DNA from: UBA10649 sp965278945
GTDB taxonomy: Bacteria > Actinomycetota > Actinomycetes > S36-B12
DNA: 64,000 nucleotides
Reading direction: 5' to 3'
Assembly (NCBI GenBank): GCA_965278945.1
Contig: OZ257128.1
Coordinates: 2,542,001 to 2,606,000 of the forward strand
In this document: piece by piece, positions 61,115 to 64,000 of the stretch
Position numbering within the stretch: the stretch's first letter is position 1
Layout: each line of letters opens with the position of its first letter
Made by a program: the position numbers and the translations under genes
Notes under the pieces: model-generated
What the model saw: the letters and a program-made list of their open reading frames with translations, nothing else
Told to the model about the DNA's origin: nothing
The model's database searches: none

Positions 61115-61483
61115 CTAGCGGGTCTCCAGTTCGATGCCCAGACGGCGCGCTGACCGCGCCCGCTGGCGCGAGGCGCGCATCCGGCGCAGTCTCTTCACGA
61201 GCATAGGGTCGAAGGCCAGAGCCTGCGGGTCGTCGATCAGACCGTTGAGAATCTGGTAGTAGCGCGTCCCGCTCATCTCGAACAGGTCGCGAATCGCCTG
61301 CTCCTTGGCGCCCGCGTACTTCCACCACTGGCGTTCGAACTCCAGGATCCGGCGATCGCGGTCGCTGAGCGTGCTGCCAGCCTCCTCGTGCGACTGGGGC
61401 GCTCGCGCTGCATCCATCCGTGGCTCCTCCATGCTGTTCGTGTACGCAGCAGCATCGTACGGGGTGAATTCCACGGATGTCAT
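61115..61483 (-). CDS. DUF3263 family protein
   Basis: A 122-residue protein of unknown role. The DUF3263 core is LSDRDRRILEFERQWWKYAGAK then EQAIRDLFEMSGTRYYQILNGLID, a helix-turn-helix-like motif followed by a basic tail (RRMRASRQRARSARR). DNA binding is inferred. ATG 61483 overlaps the upstream protease stop (ATGA), and this decides the start over ATGs further in. Confidence 0.88.
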   Translation of the reverse strand: MTSVEFTPYDAAAYTNSMEEPRMDAARAPQSHEEAGSTLSDRDRRILEFERQWWKYAGAKEQAIRDLFEMSGTRYYQILNGLIDDPQALAFDPMLVKRLRRMRASRQRARSARRLGIELETR

Positions 61484-62319
61484 TCGACGCCACCTAACTG
61501 GTCGTCGGAGCGTTCGAGAGCCTCGGCCTCGCGCTTTTCACGCTGCCTTCTCCGAACCTCGGCCCGATGTCTGGCCCGGCGTCGATCGCGCGTGCGGATC
61601 AGCAACCACGAGAAGGCGTACCCCAGGCCATTGGTTGCCCAGTGCAGGCCCATCGGTCCCAGGACGCTGCCGGAGATCAGGCGCAGGAAGGCGAAGATGA
61701 CGCCCGCCAGCGTCGTGGTGAACACGCTGAGCGCGACGGCGAGAATGTTGCCGCGACGGCCCTGGCCGACGACCGAGCCGAGCGCGGGGTTCTGCTCGTG
61801 GGTTCCGATGCTCGGCAGGATGTGCCACAGGCCGAACAGCACCGACGAGATGATCACTCCCCACACCAGCCCGTAGCGGCGCGTGAGCATCGAGAACAGC
61901 ACGGCCCGGAAGGCGATCTCCTCGAGCAGCACCGTACCGAACGGCACCTCCACCAGGGCCTGGAACATCATCCGACTGCCGCTGAGGTCGGTCATGCGCT
62001 CGTCGTGGAATGCGGTGCGGGTGCGTTTGAACGCGGAGCCGATGAGATAGACGGCTGTGACGCCACCGATGCAGATGGCCGCCCAGATCAGCCCGGGCAG
62101 CAGGTACTGCCAGCCCAGTCCCATGTCCGTCCAGCTGTTGCCGTCCAGGAGTCCGAGGGCAAGGAAGCCGACCGACCCGCCGAAGGACCACAACAGGTAA
62201 TGCGTCTGCGGCGCGAGGCGGTTGTTGACGACGTTGAGGACGACCAGGCTCACGATGACGACCGCGACCGGCCACCAGGCCAGCCCCGCCTGCTGCTCGG
62301 GATACACCAGATCGATCAT
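61480..62319 (-). CDS. CPBP-family intramembrane metalloprotease
   Basis: A 279-residue membrane protein with about eight helices. The three family motifs are in order: LLEEIAFRAVLFS (Glu-Glu-x3-Arg), FGLWHILPS (His), and LHWATNGLG (His). These match the CAAX-processing and bacteriocin-protection proteases. Client unknown. The C-terminal tail is very basic. Divergent from the kynurenine genes. Confidence 0.88.
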   Translation of the reverse strand: MIDLVYPEQQAGLAWWPVAVVIVSLVVLNVVNNRLAPQTHYLLWSFGGSVGFLALGLLDGNSWTDMGLGWQYLLPGLIWAAICIGGVTAVYLIGSAFKRTRTAFHDERMTDLSGSRMMFQALVEVPFGTVLLEEIAFRAVLFSMLTRRYGLVWGVIISSVLFGLWHILPSIGTHEQNPALGSVVGQGRRGNILAVALSVFTTTLAGVIFAFLRLISGSVLGPMGLHWATNGLGYAFSWLLIRTRDRRRARHRAEVRRRQREKREAEALERSDDQLGGVE

Positions 62320-62355
62320 CGCCCGCCAGTGTAAGTCGATTGCGATACTCCACTC

Positions 62356-63063
62356 ATGCCCATCGACCGTCCTCCCGATCGGACCTGGGAGTACGGCTCA
62401 GGTCCTGATCAGGTTGCGGACGTATACCTGCCCGACGAGGCGGCATCCCCACTCAGCACTGTCGCGCTCATCCACGGCGGCTTCTGGCGCCCGACCTACG
62501 ATCGGGTCCACCTTCGACCACTCGCCATAGCGCTTGCCGACCGCGGACACACGGTGTTCAGCCTGGAATACCGGCGGGTCCCCGGCGATCCCGATGCGAC
62601 GACATCAGATGTCCGCAGCGCCGTCTCCCTGCTGCCGGACGATGTCCAGCTCATCGGTCACTCCGCCGGCGGTCACCTCGTTCTCTGGCTCGCCGCCGAG
62701 CCCGATCTCTCGGTAACCGTCGTGGCGCTGGCTCCCGTGGCCGATCTCGTCCTCGCGGACGACCTGGATCTCGGTGCCGGGGCGGTTCGAGCATTCCTCG
62801 GAACATCTCCCGGGTCTCGAGCCGACCTCGACCCCGTCCGAAGGTCCGCGCCTCGTCGCGCGGTATCCGTCATCCACGGCGAGCAGGACGACACCGTGCC
62901 CATCGACATCAGTGCGTCCTATGCGGCGGCGATGGCACCGCGTGCTCGCTTGGTCACGATCCCCGAATGCGGCCACTTCGAGCCCATCGACCCGACGACC
63001 CGCGTGTGGCCATTGCTCCTCGGCGAACTGGATCGGCTCGCGGGTCTTCGAGGTATTGAATGA
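62356..63063 (+). CDS. alpha/beta hydrolase, probable kynurenine formamidase
   Basis: A 235-residue hydrolase. It has the oxyanion motif VALIHGGFWRPTYD, the nucleophile GHSAGGHLV, the Asp in IHGEQDDTVP and the His in PECGHFEP. It overlaps kynureninase by ATGA at 63060-63063, which points to N-formylkynurenine as its substrate. Without that neighbour it would only be called an alpha/beta hydrolase. Confidence 0.78.
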   Translation: MPIDRPPDRTWEYGSGPDQVADVYLPDEAASPLSTVALIHGGFWRPTYDRVHLRPLAIALADRGHTVFSLEYRRVPGDPDATTSDVRSAVSLLPDDVQLIGHSAGGHLVLWLAAEPDLSVTVVALAPVADLVLADDLDLGAGAVRAFLGTSPGSRADLDPVRRSAPRRAVSVIHGEQDDTVPIDISASYAAAMAPRARLVTIPECGHFEPIDPTTRVWPLLLGELDRLAGLRGIE

Positions 63064-64000
63064 GCACCGTGACCGTCGACGCCCGAGAAGACCATGCGAT
63101 CGCACTCGACGCTGTCGTCGACCCCGCCTCGCGTCGAGACGACTTCCTCATTCCGCCCGCAGTAGGCGGCGCGTTCCCGCTCACCGCTTACCTCGCCGGC
63201 AACTCCCTTGGCCTCCAACCCCGCGCGACGCGTGCCGAGCTGATGGCCGATCTCGACGCATGGGAGCAGTACGGCGTGCATGGCCATGGCGACGCCGACC
63301 GGCCGTGGTTCTCGTATCACGAGGACCTCAGGGGCCCCGCTGCTCGACTCGTCGGCGCCATGCCGCACGAGGTCGTCGCGATGAACTCGCTGACCATCAA
63401 CCTCCACCTTCTCCTCGCGTCCTTCTACCGGCCGACCGCGATCCGTCACCGCATCGTCATCGAGGACTACGCGTTCTCCTCCGACTCGTACGCCGTCCGC
63501 AGCCATGTGGCGCTTCGTGGGTATGACCCGGATACGGCCGTCCTACGGCTGCAGCCCCGCGCGGGAGAGGACACCCTGCGTACCGAGGACATCCTCGCGA
63601 CACTGAACGACCATGCGCACTCCATTGCGACGGTGATGCTCGGTGGCGTGAACTACCTCACCGGCGAAGTCATGGACATGCCGGCCATCACCGCGGCGGG
63701 ACAGGCGATCGGCGCGACTGTCGGATGGGACCTCGCGCATGCCGCGGGGAACATCCCCTTGCAGCTTCATGACTGGGACGTCGACTTCGCGGCCTGGTGC
63801 ACCTATAAGTACGTGAACTCCGGACCCGGAGCGGTTGCGGGAGCCTTCGTGCACGACAGGCACGTGACCGGACCCGCGATGCCGCGGCTGGAGGGTTGGT
63901 GGAGCACGGAGCCGGAAACCCGCTTCGAGATGAGGCCTGAGACCAGCCCCCAGCAATCGGCGGATGCGTGGTCGGTATCCAACCCGCCGATCCTGGCCAT
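63060..64000 (+). CDS. kynU: kynureninase, N-terminal part (cut by window edge)
   Basis: PLP enzyme that cleaves kynurenine to anthranilate and alanine in tryptophan breakdown. The visible 313 residues contain YLAGNSLGLQPRATRAELM, GHGDADRPWFSYHEDLR, MNSLTINLHLLLASFYRPT, VGWDLAHAAGNIPLQLHDWD and the PLP lysine in FAAWCTYKYVNSGPGAVAG. The frame is open at the right edge; the remaining 90 or so residues lie outside. Confidence 0.92.
   Translation, partial: MSTVTVDAREDHAIALDAVVDPASRRDDFLIPPAVGGAFPLTAYLAGNSLGLQPRATRAELMADLDAWEQYGVHGHGDADRPWFSYHEDLRGPAARLVGAMPHEVVAMNSLTINLHLLLASFYRPTAIRHRIVIEDYAFSSDSYAVRSHVALRGYDPDTAVLRLQPRAGEDTLRTEDILATLNDHAHSIATVMLGGVNYLTGEVMDMPAITAAGQAIGATVGWDLAHAAGNIPLQLHDWDVDFAAWCTYKYVNSGPGAVAGAFVHDRHVTGPAMPRLEGWWSTEPETRFEMRPETSPQQSADAWSVSNPPILA

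Noticed and set aside
1..64000. CRISPR arrays, prophage or transposase genes
   Set aside because: No regularly spaced direct repeats, integrase, transposase or phage structural genes were seen on either strand.

Overview
The window is high-GC DNA from the chromosome of an actinobacterium (class Actinomycetes). The evidence is the family content and the gene order. The window carries a RadA-DisA pair, a SepX/GlpR-type septal membrane protein, DUF3027, DUF2530, DUF3263 and DUF2277 proteins, a solo GroEL2-type chaperonin ending in GGMDF under HrcA/CIRCE control, an IdeR-type regulator, an XPB-type helicase, and many GTG starts and ATGA overlaps. No phage, insertion sequence, CRISPR array or rRNA was seen. 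Genus cannot be decided from the sequence alone.

Layout. 1-10.1 kb: the N-terminal part of a CtpE-like P-type ATPase, ppx, a Cys-rich conserved protein, radA-disA, a membrane protein, mutY, another membrane protein and clpC. 10.3-22.5 kb: a block collinear with a known mycobacterial region: ispE-rsmA-tatD-metG-rsmI, divergent pmt, tRNA-Ala(CGC), sepX/glpR-rimJ-galU, divergent 5-formyl-THF cyclo-ligase, two crcB genes, a Ruc/FmdB zinc-ribbon protein behind a CIRCE, a SAF protein and mscL. Two genes usual in this block are missing: glp/moeA between galU and rimJ, and rpfB between tatD and rsmA. 22.5-33.6 kb: accessory metabolism, with a class III aminotransferase, a saccharopine-dehydrogenase-like protein, a frameshifted actinobacterial protein, homocysteine methyltransferase, a GlcD-like oxidase, tRNA-Arg(CCT), a zinc alcohol dehydrogenase, an Orn/Lys/Arg-decarboxylase-fold enzyme, a cation/proton antiporter and a LigB-like dioxygenase with a palindromic operator.

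33.6-45.7 kb: a probable tmsA-tmsB pair for 10-methyl branched fatty acids, ideR with an atypical ZIP transporter, photolyase, a small ParA plus ribbon-helix-helix pair, a Tat-exported hydrolase, pdxH, citrate synthase and serC. 45.7-57 kb: small membrane and secreted proteins, DUF2530, DUF3027, a cold-shock protein, a helicase-associated protein and XPB helicase. An N-succinylamino-acid racemase / GNAT / M20 cluster, which together could turn D-amino acids into L-amino acids, lies between those last two. A ClC channel follows. 57-64 kb: a YceI-like protein, a GNAT, groEL, an orphan solute-binding protein, DUF3263, a CPBP protease, and the start of a kynurenine-degradation operon (formamidase-like, kynureninase) running off the right edge.

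The least explained structure is two families of long-armed palindromic elements in gene-free gaps: family A at 5446, 57361 and 57975, and family B at 17068 and 39836. Some invade the 3' ends of genes and supply their stop codons.
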